Shown: positions 1-7,183 of the stretch, piece after piece
How positions within the stretch are numbered: position 1 is the first letter of the stretch
Layout of the letters: each line of letters starts with the position of its first letter
Made by a program: the position numbers and the translations under genes
Source of the DNA: Thermoflexales bacterium
GTDB lineage: Bacteria; Chloroflexota; Anaerolineae; Fen-1058
Assembly (NCBI GenBank): GCA_016931085.1
Contig: JAFGFO010000321.1
Span: 1 to 28,951 of the forward strand
Length of the DNA stretch: 28,951 nucleotides
Direction of reading: 5' to 3'
Notes under the pieces: generated by a model
What the model saw: only the letters and a program-made list of their open reading frames with translations
Databases searched by the model: none
What the model was told of the DNA's origin: nothing

Positions 1-1
1 C

Positions 2-952
2 ACCCTTGAGCAGCGCCAGGTTGCCCGGCAGGAAGAAGCGCACCAGCGGGGCGATCGTCTGCTCCTTGGGCGTGACGGTGATCTGCACGCGCTCGCCCAC
101 GTTCAAGCTCGTCTTGCTGGGTGCAAGCTCGAACTGGAAATCGGCCCGCGGCTCGAGGTGGTTGATCTCGATCTCTTCGTCCAGCCGCACGATCAAGTTG
201 TCGCTCAGCGCGGTCACTTCTTTGCCGATCGATCCTGAGCCAGCCGCAGGATCGCCCAGCGCCACTTCCTGTCCATCGATGACGGCCCGCGCGGCCGGGT
301 TGAAGCGCAGCGAGGCCAACAGCTCGACCAGCGCGCGCGTGTCGGCGGTGGAGTACAGCATGCCGTTGATCAGCTTGCCGGTGACGTAGCCAAAGGCCGG
401 ACGGAACAGCTCGTCGCCAGCGTCGTACATCACGCGGGCCGCGTCGGCCGTCACTTCCAGCTTGCCGCCCCAGGCGTGCCTGGCCTTCCAGTACACCTTG
501 CTGCCGTCGCGTTGGACGGTTTTGCGCAAAAGCCCCAAGGCCCGGTCTCGCTCGCCGTCGCCCCCCGCCGCGCTGGCAAAGTAATAGGCCACCGCGTCTT
601 CGGCGGCCTCCATCTTTTGGCCAAAGCCGCTATCCAGGGGCAAGAGCGCATTGTCGTGATACTTGGCCGCCAGCAGCGCGTCTTTGGCCTTGAGCAGCAT
701 CGCCTCGGAGGCGGGGAACGGCAAGCCGCGCAGGCCCAGCAGGCGGTGCGCCACGCGCGAGGTGATGTCCACCCCCGGCTGCCCGCCGCACCAGATGGCA
801 AACAAGCCATCGGGATACTGGAAGGTGGACAGGCGCTGCAGGCCGGCGAGTATCCGGCCGTTGGTCGTGGGCAGGTCACCCGGCACGACGCCATCGGTGA
901 TCCCTTTGTAAGCTATGGCCAGCCCATACAGGGCCGAGCTGGTTTGCTCCGC
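2..952 (-). CDS. Alpha-2-macroglobulin thioester-domain continuation, same frame, partial at window edge
   Basis: Reading on in the same frame after the TGA at 953-955 gives 317 codons without any stop, to the window edge. The translation begins A-E-Q-T-S-S-A-L-Y-G-L-A-I-A-Y-K-G and later contains G-L-F-A-I-W-C-G-G-Q-P-G-V-D-I-T-S-R-V-A-H, typical of the alpha/alpha-toroid thioester domain of A2M proteins. The piece has no start codon with a ribosome site of its own at the junction, so it is best explained as the continuation of the gene starting at 3247. The C-terminal receptor-binding-like domain lies outside the window. Either the TGA is decoded (selenocysteine or readthrough), or the gene is newly broken by one base change (TGC or TGT to TGA), or the base is a sequencing error. 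The preserved domain argues against an old pseudogene. Confidence 0.8.
919..937 (-). promoter_or_regulatory. SECIS-like stem-loop just downstream of the in-frame TGA
   Basis: In the mRNA, nucleotides +16 to +34 after the UGA read UCGGCCCUGUAUGGGCUGG. They can form a 7-bp stem (four G-C pairs next to the loop, then G.U, C-G and U.G) closed by the loop UGUAU. Bacterial SECIS elements lie at about this distance and carry a G within the first two loop bases; here the G is loop base 2. GC-rich coding DNA often folds by chance, so this supports but does not prove recoding. Confidence 0.4.
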
Positions 953-955
953 TCA
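953..955 (-). other. In-frame TGA at the thioester cysteine position (candidate selenocysteine codon)
   Basis: Codon 765 of the A2M frame is TGA, flanked by G764 and A766-E767-Q768, so it replaces the Cys of G-C-x-E-Q that bonds to Gln768. TGA ends three other genes here (stops at 7817-7819, 20308-20310 and 27042-27044), so a wholesale reassignment of TGA is not supported. Selenocysteine insertion, nonsense mutation and sequencing error remain open. Confidence 0.55.
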
Positions 956-3247
956 GCCAAAGGGATAATGGATCAAGGCCGTGATCGTGTCCTTGAGCAC
1001 CTGTCCCAGCGAGGCGTAGACCACGACCTTTTCGCCGCGCGCGGTCTGCCCCTTGTCCAGGATCATCAGGCGCGAGGCCATCACCTTCTGCACGCCGGGC
1101 GGCTCTATATCGCGCACGCTCCAGTCAGCCCCCAGCGCGCTCTCGAGGCGCACCTCCACCCGGCCTGGCCCCTTGACCGGGAAGCGCAGGGCGCCCGCGC
1201 CCGTCACCTGCTGGCGCGTTTCGCCCCACAGCGAATTGATGACCAACTCGGCCGGCTGGCGGGTGTTATAGTTGACGGCGGCCGTGATGTCGTCGCCGGG
1301 GCTGGCGATGGCCGGCAGGTCCAGCTCGGCGTACAGCGGCTTGTCAGCCTGGACGTCGGCGGTCAGCTCGCGGTAGTCGGCGCCCTTGAACACGTAGGCG
1401 CGCACACGCCAGGTGCCGATCTGGTCGCCCAGTTTCACCGTGCGCGAAGCCTCGCCCTCGGTGTAAAACAGCTCGAGGTGAACCAATTCGGGGAACTCCA
1501 TGCGGGTGGGGGCGACCACCATCGTAGGCGCCGTCACCTCGGCCAGGGCTACCGCCTCAGGCTGTGGCGCGTAATCCACGCCGCCCATCGCTTCATCGGC
1601 TGCCATCGCCTTGGCCATCAGCGGCCCGCGCGGGGCAGACATCGCAAAGGGCACCGGCGGAGCGCCGAAGCTGCCCCTGAACACCACGTCCTCGGGCACG
1701 AGCCAGCGCTGCTCGTGGGCGTTCTGGACCTGCCCGGCGTTCAGGTTGCCGCTGGCGTTGCGCATGCTCTCGTAGATGCACTTGGCCAACTTGGGGGCCG
1801 GGCTTTCGTGCTCCAGGCGGGCGTCGTAGGCCAGCAGGAGGCAGAAGGCGGACCCCACCCCCATCCCCTCCCCTCCAGAGAGGGGGGAAAGAGCGAGTCG
1901 CACCTCGATCTCCTCGCCAGGCTGGGCGGTCTTGGGTGCCTCGAGCGCCGCCTCAAAGGCCACCGGCTTGACGACGATCCCCCAGCCTTCAAAGAGCTTG
2001 TCCTTGCTCCAGCCACCTACGGTGAACAAGGTATAGGGTTGGGCCACCTCGAACTGGATCTCCCCCCCGCGCGCCAGGTGGTCGAAATCGACGGCCTTGT
2101 TCTGGCCGCCGCGCGGGTCGAAGGTCACCATCTGGGCCGCCGACAGCTCGGCCGCCACTTGCAGCCGGCCTCGATCGGCGTGCGCGCTTTCCAGCATCAG
2201 CGGCGTCATGTCGACCGCCCCCGGCCCGATATAAAAGCTGCGAACGGGTTGGGCGCCCTCCCAGGGCAGCAGGCCGGCGTCGACAAGCTTACCCAAGGGG
2301 TTGATGCGGATGCGCTCGCGCTCGGCCGCGCCCGTGCCGGGGAACGAGACCGAGGCCGTATTGCCGTCGGGCGTGGTGAGCTGGACGTGGAAGGGGCCGC
2401 CGTGGCCCGACAGGTCAAAGTCGCCCTCGGCCAGCCCGTCCTTGGCCTGCACCTTTTGAGTGGCGACCACCCGCTCGCCGCACACCTGGCACTGCAGGCC
2501 GAACTCGAGCTCGCCCGTGTAAGGGACAGACAGCAGGAGCACCTGGAGCGTAAAACTGAGGCGCTGCTTTTCGTAAGCGTGTTTTTGCAGCGTGGCGATG
2601 AGCGGCGACAACGTGAACTCGGCCACGCTGAAGGTGCATTCAGCGACGCTCCCTCGCCCCCCGGGACGCCCGGAGGGCGGTGGGGGTGAGGGCGTCTTGA
2701 CGATGACCATGTACTCGCCCTCTTTCACGTCCGGGTAAGTATGCAGCGCCAGCCCATCCTGGTTGAGGGCGGCCGTGGCCTCGTACATCTTTTGCCCACC
2801 CAACTGGATCTCGATCGCCGCCTCCCCCCCGGCCGCGTCCGGCGCGACGATAAAGATGACCGCGTCGTCGCCTGGCTTGTAAATCTTGCGGTCGGTGACG
2901 GCCGTCAGCAGAGCAAGCGCCGGGTGGGGCAGGCGCGGCTGGTCGGGCAGCGGCCAGACAGACGGGGACGGCGGCGCCAGGCGGCGGCGGCTTGCGGAAG
3001 GCTTAGCGGGTGGCATCTCGTCGCCAAAGCTGACGGCGTGCTGGTGGCGTGACAGGATGGCTGGGGCGGTGTAGGTCCGCACGGCCTCGTCCACCTTGAC
3101 GGCCAGTGGGTGCTGCTCGTCGGCCTGTAGGAAGATAAATTGCCGGCCGATGAAAACATGCTGCCTGAAATAGCTGACGTCCTGCTTGCACTTGGCACAC
3201 TTTTCGGCGTCGGCCAGGTTGGGGTGAGAACACTTGGGACAATACAT
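953..3247 (-). CDS. Alpha-2-macroglobulin-like protein, N-terminal portion up to the in-frame TGA
   Basis: The 764 codons start with ATG, preceded by an AAAGGAGG ribosome site 4 nt upstream. Residues 1-20 form a zinc ribbon (CPKC and CAKC pairs) and no signal peptide is visible. Around residue 115 an MG2-like segment (D-R-K-I-Y-K-P-G-D) begins, and residues about 550-700 carry the A2M signature G-T-W-R-V-R-A-Y followed by macroglobulin beta-domains. The frame reaches H-Y-P-F-G and then TGA; the next codons give A-E-Q-T-S-S-A-L-Y, so the TGA sits at the Cys of the thioester motif G-C-x-E-Q. A2M proteins are broad-spectrum protease traps that attach covalently through an internal Cys-Gln thioester; bacterial members are normally exported, which makes the zinc-ribbon start odd. 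A conventional gene caller would stop here. I read it as one gene with the downstream piece. A2M family assignment is confident; functionality is uncertain. Confidence 0.85.
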   Translation of the reverse strand: MYCPKCSHPNLADAEKCAKCKQDVSYFRQHVFIGRQFIFLQADEQHPLAVKVDEAVRTYTAPAILSRHQHAVSFGDEMPPAKPSASRRRLAPPSPSVWPLPDQPRLPHPALALLTAVTDRKIYKPGDDAVIFIVAPDAAGGEAAIEIQLGGQKMYEATAALNQDGLALHTYPDVKEGEYMVIVKTPSPPPPSGRPGGRGSVAECTFSVAEFTLSPLIATLQKHAYEKQRLSFTLQVLLLSVPYTGELEFGLQCQVCGERVVATQKVQAKDGLAEGDFDLSGHGGPFHVQLTTPDGNTASVSFPGTGAAERERIRINPLGKLVDAGLLPWEGAQPVRSFYIGPGAVDMTPLMLESAHADRGRLQVAAELSAAQMVTFDPRGGQNKAVDFDHLARGGEIQFEVAQPYTLFTVGGWSKDKLFEGWGIVVKPVAFEAALEAPKTAQPGEEIEVRLALSPLSGGEGMGVGSAFCLLLAYDARLEHESPAPKLAKCIYESMRNASGNLNAGQVQNAHEQRWLVPEDVVFRGSFGAPPVPFAMSAPRGPLMAKAMAADEAMGGVDYAPQPEAVALAEVTAPTMVVAPTRMEFPELVHLELFYTEGEASRTVKLGDQIGTWRVRAYVFKGADYRELTADVQADKPLYAELDLPAIASPGDDITAAVNYNTRQPAELVINSLWGETRQQVTGAGALRFPVKGPGRVEVRLESALGADWSVRDIEPPGVQKVMASRLMILDKGQTARGEKVVVYASLGQVLKDTITALIHYPFG
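1851..1889. repeat. C/G-rich dispersed-repeat-like insert inside the A2M gene
   Basis: The plus strand reads a run of CCCCACCCCCATCCCC type followed by a CTCCAGAGAG turn and a G-run. On the coding strand it gives a Ser/Gly-rich stretch (S-P-L-S-G-G-E-G-M-G-V-G-S) in a macroglobulin domain. It resembles the CCCTCACCCCC-type repeats scattered in Chloroflexota and cyanobacterial genomes. Its length leaves the reading frame open. Confidence 0.5.
2650..2693. repeat. Second C/G-rich repeat-like insert inside the A2M gene, opposite orientation
   Basis: On the minus strand this segment begins CCCTCACCCCCACCGCCC, passes a GGGCG turn and ends in a GGGGGGCGAGGG run. It encodes P-S-P-P-P-P-S-G-R-P-G-G-R-G between two macroglobulin segments. 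It resembles the insert at 1851-1889 but lies in the opposite orientation. Confidence 0.5.
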
Positions 3248-3264
3248 GGGGCCTCCTTTTGCAG

Positions 3265-3306
3265 TCTACGTCTTACGTTTTACGCATTACGTTTTACGCA
3301 TTAGCA
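3265..3306. repeat. Heptanucleotide tandem array (TTTACGC/ATTACGT type)
   Basis: Six successive 7-mers with exact 7-nt spacing: TCTACGT, CTTACGT, TTTACGC, ATTACGT, TTTACGC, ATTAGCA. It lies in the 5' leader of the A2M gene. A closely similar array occurs at 17031-17058. Confidence 0.75.
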
Positions 3307-3313
3307 TCTGCCC

Positions 3314-3341
3314 GTATCCAAGCGGGCCTTTTCCCGTTATA
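3314..3341. repeat. 28-bp intergenic element shared with 22672-22699
   Basis: The segment runs GTATCC ... CCTTTTCCC-GTTATA. The copy at 22672-22699 begins and ends the same way and matches at most positions between. Both copies sit in divergent intergenic regions upstream of a secreted-protein gene. On the minus strand it falls at the predicted 5' end of the A2M transcript. Function unknown. Confidence 0.4.
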
Positions 3342-3354
3342 TCTTTATGGCTTT

Positions 3355-3383
3355 ACTATAGCACATCATCGGCCTAATGACAA
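3355..3383 (-). promoter_or_regulatory. Promoter of the A2M gene
   Basis: On the minus strand, -35 TTGTCA (3378-3383) is followed after 17 nt by -10 TATAGT (3355-3360), preceded by the extended motif TGTGC. Predicted leader is about 100 nt. It is divergent to the subtilase promoter, with about 30 bp between the two -35 boxes. Confidence 0.6.
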
Positions 3384-3413
3384 ATTTCACCCCTGACAGC
3401 CCTTGCCGTTGGT

Positions 3414-3442
3414 TTGACAAAAAGCGCCTGGTGTGGCACAAT
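3414..3442 (+). promoter_or_regulatory. Promoter of the first subtilase gene
   Basis: Consensus -35 TTGACA (3414-3419), 17-nt spacer, and -10 CACAAT (3437-3442) with the extended motif TGTGG. The whole 32-nt block 3411-3442, spacer included, recurs at 7143-7174 with a single mismatch. Confidence 0.7.
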
Positions 3443-3480
3443 GGTTGATTGCAGTGAATGTTTGTGTGACCCACGCGATC

Positions 3481-3492
3481 AAGGAGGTGATT
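3481..3492 (+). promoter_or_regulatory. AAGGAGGTGATT leader box, 96 nt upstream of the start codon
   Basis: This 12-nt sequence is complementary to the 3' tail of 16S rRNA over about 11 bases but lies 96 nt before the ATG at 3577, which has its own GAGGAG site. The same 12 nt occur 87 nt before the M6 protease start (7883-7894), and AAGGAGGTG occurs in the nucleotidase leader (22925-22933). Possible roles are a ribosome standby site or part of a leader structure; this is inference. Confidence 0.5.
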
Positions 3493-3576
3493 CTATCGCT
3501 CAACTTCAAAAGCCACCCCAGTTCGGGTGACATAGTATCAACATGATTAGCCCATTAACTTGAGGAGTTAAAAAAG

Positions 3577-6500
3577 ATGAAAAGCAAATTGTTCAATATT
3601 TCAATGATCTTGGCCCTGCTGAGCAGCCTGGCGATTGCCCTGCCGGCCGGGGCCTATGTGCCCCAGCCCTCAGCCGAGCTAGCCGAGGGCCAAGCGGCAG
3701 CCGCACAAGGCAGCCAGGCCGTGAACTATCTGCCCATGGAAGACGATGCCAGCCTGCCGGCGCAGCCGCCGGCCAAGCGCTGGATTTTGCAACTGGAAGA
3801 CCCGCCCCTGGCCCAGTACCAGGGTGGGGTCAACAGCCTGCGCGCCACGGCGGCCAGCGTCACCGGCGATGCGCGCCTGGATGTGAACGCGGCCGCGGCG
3901 GTGGCCTACACCGCCTACCTGGAGAACAAGCAGGCCGAGCTCGCGGCCGCCGTGGCGCAGGCCGTGCCCGGTGCCTACGTCGAGCGCGACTACCAGATCG
4001 TCTTTAACGGCGTCACGGTGAACCTGCCCGAGGCCGACGAGAGAGCCGGCGAGTGGCTGTCCAAGCTGCCCGGCGTGGTGCGCGTCTTTCGCGAGCAGGC
4101 CTACCAGCTCGACATGTACGCCAGCCTGCCGCTGATCAACGCGGCGGCGACGTGGGCGCAGCTCGGCGGGGTGGCCGAGGCTGGCAAGGGCGTCAAGGTG
4201 GCCGTGATCGACACCGGCATCTATATCACCAACACCTGCTTCAACCCGGCCGGCTACACCTACCCGGCCGGCTTCCCCAAGATGGACACCGACAAGCCAG
4301 CCGCCACCAACGCCAAGGTGATCGCCGCGCGGGCCTACTTCCGCGCCGACGATCCGCCCACAGCCGGCAATGGCGCGACGTGGGCAGGGCCGAACGGCAG
4401 CAGCCACAGCACGCACGTGGGCGGCACCATCGCCTGCGCGCCCGGCACGACGGCTGAAGTGGCCGGCTACACCCAGGTCATCACCGGCGTGGCGCCGGCG
4501 GCCTACCTGATGAGCTACCGGGTGTTCTACCCCACCGCCAGCGCGTGGTCGGGCAGCGCTTTCGATCCCGAGCTCATCGCCGCCATCGAAGGCGCCGTCG
4601 CTGACGGCGCCGACGTGGTCAACAACAGTTGGGGCGGCGGGGCGCCCTCGGCCTACCCGCGCGCGTTGGACCTGGCCTACGACGCGGCCTGGGACGCCGG
4701 GGTGGTAGTGATCTTTTCGGCCGGCAACGCCGGGCCGTATGCCTCTACGATGGACCACCCCTCCGGCAAGCTCATCCGGGTGGGCGCCAGCACCACCAGC
4801 GGCACGATCGCCTCTGGCATCCTGAGCGTGAGCGCGCCGGAACCGATCTCGCCGACCTTGCAAGACATGTCCTTTACGACGGCCGCTTTTGGCCAGGCCC
4901 TGCCGGCCGGCAACGTCTACACCTACCCGATCGCGGCCGCCCAGATCATCAGCCCGGCCAATTTCGAGGGCTGCGCCCGGTGGCCGGCCGACACATTCAC
5001 CAACACAGCCGCCCTGATCAGCCGCGGCACGTGTGACTTTAGCCAAAAGGTGTACTACGCCCAGCAGGCCGGCGCGACCTTCGTGATCATTCACAACCAC
5101 GCCACCGGCGGCGACGACCTCATCAGCATGGCCGCCGGCGTCGCGGGCAACCTGGTCACCATCCCGTCCATCTTTATCGGCCATAGCAATGGCCTGGGCA
5201 TGCTCGACTGGATCGAGATGCACGGCGCCGCGTCCAGGGTCACGTTCAACACCATCGGCTACCAGGCCGGCAGCATCCCCGACCGGCTGGCGTCCTTCTC
5301 CTCGCGCGGCCCGTCCGTGGCGGGGGCGATGGGGCCAGACGTGGTCGCGCCCGGTGTGAACATCCTGTCGTCCGGCTACGGCTCGGGGACTGGCGAAGCG
5401 GCGCACGCCGGCTTTGGCCAGGCCAGCGGCACCAGCATGGCCGCCCCGCACGTGTCCGGCTCGGCGGCGCTGCTCAAGCAGCTCCACCCGAACTGGACCC
5501 CGGCCCAGATCAAGTCGGCCCTGATGGGCACGGCCAACATCAACGTGGCCGACTATGACGGCAGCGCGGCAAGCGTGCTCGACTATGGCGCCGGCCGCAT
5601 CGACCTGGGGCAAGCCTACGACCCAGGCCTGACCTTCGACCGGCCCAGCCTCAGCTTTGACAAGCTGCGCGCCGGGCAGAGCGCCTCGCTGGCTGTGGCC
5701 GCCACCGACGTGTTCAGCCAGGCGGCGGCCGCCAACTATACGCTGTCGATCAGCGAGACGGGCAGCGTCACCACCACCGGCTACTTTGCCCTGAGCGTGG
5801 CCCCGGCCAGCCTGAGCTTTGATCGACTGGGCGACACGGGCGCCTTTACGGTGACGATGGAAATCGCCGCGGGCGCCCCGGCCGGCGACTATACCGGCTT
5901 TGTGTGGCTGCGCGACGGCGCGCACGAGCTGCACATCCCGGTCTGGGCGCGTGTGCTGCCGGCGGCCGCCGCCAACCCGGTGCTGCTGATCGACGGCGAG
6001 CTAAGCCCCTACACCTACGGTGACTATACGAGCTACTACACGTCGACCCTGAATGCGCTGGGGATTGGCTACGACTATTACGATCCTATGCTCAATGGCT
6101 GGGTCTTCCCCGCCCTGACCACGCTGCAGCAGTACCAGACCGTCATCTGGTACACCGGCAACAACTATTACTCAGACACACCCAGCGAAGCGGACCAGGA
6201 CCTCTTGATCGCCTACCTGCAAGGCGGCGGGCGGCTGCTGGCCACCGGCCAGGACCTGTCCTCGGTAGCCGCCTCGACCAGCGCGCCTGACGCGCCGACC
6301 GGCCTGTACAACTTTTTCCTGGGCGCCGACTATGTGCAAGACAATGTCTTTAGCGGCACGGTGCCCATCTCTCAGCCTGTCACCGGCCTGGCCTGGGCCC
6401 AGAACATCCGCCTGGACGTGGGCCACCCGAGCGCCGGCGACGGGGCGGAGAATCAGGGCTGGGTAGACGAGATCAGGGTCTACGGAACGGTTGGCCCGGA

Positions 6501-7062
6501 CAAGCTCGAGTTCCCGCCCGTGCCGTTCCTGCAGGCCGCCACCGGCGATCACAAGGCCAACGGGCACGTCGGCATGAGCTACGCGGCCGAGCCCACCCTG
6601 GAAAAGCCGCAGCAACTCGCCCCCTGGCGCACGATCTACCTGTCCTTCGGCTTTGAAGGCATCAACAACCCGGCCCCCGGCACGCTCCAGCACCTCAGCT
6701 CGCGGCAAGAGCTGATGGGGCGTATGCTGGCCTACCTGGGGGTCGAGCCGACCGTCAGCCTGGCCAACGTGACGGCGACGGTGGACGAAGAAGTCACCCT
6801 CACGGCCACGGCGGGCTTTGCGCGGCCGGAAATGGCCGCCGTCAGCTCGATCACCCAGTACCGCTGGGACTTTGGCGACGGCTCGGCCTTTGCGGTCACC
6901 ACGGTGCCGACGGCCACTCACACCTACACTCAAACCGGCACGTTCACGCCGCGGGTCGAGGTGACCGAGATCTATGGGCACAAGGCCATCGCCAGCGGCA
7001 CGGCCACGGTTGAGACGGGCGTGACGCTGATCTACTTGCCCATCGTGATGAAGAACTTTTAG
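3577..7062 (+). CDS. Secreted subtilisin-like serine protease (S8) with PA and PKD domains
   Basis: This is a 1161-aa exported protease. A signal peptide (MKSKLFNISMILALLSS..., ending near AGA) is followed by an I9-like propeptide (about residues 65-185). The catalytic triad is D212 (V-I-D-T-G), H277 (H-S-T-H-V-G-G) and S620 (G-T-S-M-A-A-P-H), with oxyanion N384. A PA domain is inserted between H and S at about 440-570, as in Vpr or C5a-peptidase-like subtilases. After it come a beta-sandwich region, a glutamine-amidotransferase-like segment (about 800-1000, L-L-A-T-G-Q-D), a PKD domain (about 1065-1145, Y-R-W-D-F-G-D-G-S) and the tail I-Y-L-P-I-V-M-K-N-F. GAGGAG lies 9 nt before the ATG. It has its own promoter and a strong terminator, so it is probably monocistronic. 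It likely degrades extracellular protein; the substrate is unknown. Confidence 0.93.
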   Translation: MKSKLFNISMILALLSSLAIALPAGAYVPQPSAELAEGQAAAAQGSQAVNYLPMEDDASLPAQPPAKRWILQLEDPPLAQYQGGVNSLRATAASVTGDARLDVNAAAAVAYTAYLENKQAELAAAVAQAVPGAYVERDYQIVFNGVTVNLPEADERAGEWLSKLPGVVRVFREQAYQLDMYASLPLINAAATWAQLGGVAEAGKGVKVAVIDTGIYITNTCFNPAGYTYPAGFPKMDTDKPAATNAKVIAARAYFRADDPPTAGNGATWAGPNGSSHSTHVGGTIACAPGTTAEVAGYTQVITGVAPAAYLMSYRVFYPTASAWSGSAFDPELIAAIEGAVADGADVVNNSWGGGAPSAYPRALDLAYDAAWDAGVVVIFSAGNAGPYASTMDHPSGKLIRVGASTTSGTIASGILSVSAPEPISPTLQDMSFTTAAFGQALPAGNVYTYPIAAAQIISPANFEGCARWPADTFTNTAALISRGTCDFSQKVYYAQQAGATFVIIHNHATGGDDLISMAAGVAGNLVTIPSIFIGHSNGLGMLDWIEMHGAASRVTFNTIGYQAGSIPDRLASFSSRGPSVAGAMGPDVVAPGVNILSSGYGSGTGEAAHAGFGQASGTSMAAPHVSGSAALLKQLHPNWTPAQIKSALMGTANINVADYDGSAASVLDYGAGRIDLGQAYDPGLTFDRPSLSFDKLRAGQSASLAVAATDVFSQAAAANYTLSISETGSVTTTGYFALSVAPASLSFDRLGDTGAFTVTMEIAAGAPAGDYTGFVWLRDGAHELHIPVWARVLPAAAANPVLLIDGELSPYTYGDYTSYYTSTLNALGIGYDYYDPMLNGWVFPALTTLQQYQTVIWYTGNNYYSDTPSEADQDLLIAYLQGGGRLLATGQDLSSVAASTSAPDAPTGLYNFFLGADYVQDNVFSGTVPISQPVTGLAWAQNIRLDVGHPSAGDGAENQGWVDEIRVYGTVGPDKLEFPPVPFLQAATGDHKANGHVGMSYAAEPTLEKPQQLAPWRTIYLSFGFEGINNPAPGTLQHLSSRQELMGRMLAYLGVEPTVSLANVTATVDEEVTLTATAGFARPEMAAVSSITQYRWDFGDGSAFAVTTVPTATHTYTQTGTFTPRVEVTEIYGHKAIASGTATVETGVTLIYLPIVMKNF

Positions 7063-7096
7063 CTCTGCCTGGCAACGCCATCTGACAGGCTAGCAC

Positions 7097-7133
7097 CAAG
7101 CCGCCGGGGCATCCCCCGGCGGCTTGTTTTGTT
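7097..7133 (+). terminator. Rho-independent terminator after the first subtilase
   Basis: A perfect 13-bp hairpin, CAAGCCGCCGGGG with its complement (7097-7109/7114-7126) and a 4-nt loop, is followed by TTTTGTT. It ends 20 nt before the next promoter. Confidence 0.9.
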
Positions 7134-7145
7134 CCGCGCGCCGGT

Positions 7146-7174
7146 TTGACAAAACGCGCCTGGTGTGGCACAAT
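7146..7174 (+). promoter_or_regulatory. Promoter of the lipoprotein gene, near copy of the subtilase promoter
   Basis: TTGACA (7146-7151), 17-nt spacer, CACAAT (7169-7174) with TGTGG before it. The expected transcription start lies only 2-4 nt before the ATG at 7184, so the mRNA should be leaderless or nearly so. Confidence 0.7.
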
Positions 7175-7183
7175 TGGCCTTCT

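Noticed and set aside
451..894. 147-aa minus-strand ORF near the left edge
   Set aside because: It lies in a different frame from the A2M thioester domain and has a Cys/Arg/Pro-rich random composition.
953..955. TGA as a sense codon by general code change
   Set aside because: Three other genes in the window end in TGA, so only site-specific recoding, mutation or error remain.
476..2689. 737-aa plus-strand ORF opposite the A2M gene
   Set aside because: Low-complexity His/Gly/Arg-rich translation with no domain, antisense to a clear protein family; a shadow of high-GC codon use.
3489..3547. Leader peptide starting at the GTG or ATT within or after AAGGAGGTGATT
   Set aside because: The GTG is part of the box itself, ATT is a rare start, and in the M6 leader the same frame stops after two codons, so a conserved leader peptide is not supported.
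3679..5934. 751-aa minus-strand ORF opposite the first subtilase
   Set aside because: Antisense shadow; no ribosome site and no recognisable domain, whereas the plus strand has the full catalytic triad.
7030..7062. Sortase LPXTG signal at the C-terminus
   Set aside because: No Thr-Gly, no following transmembrane helix and no terminal basic cluster; the protein ends 5 residues after L-P-I-V-M.
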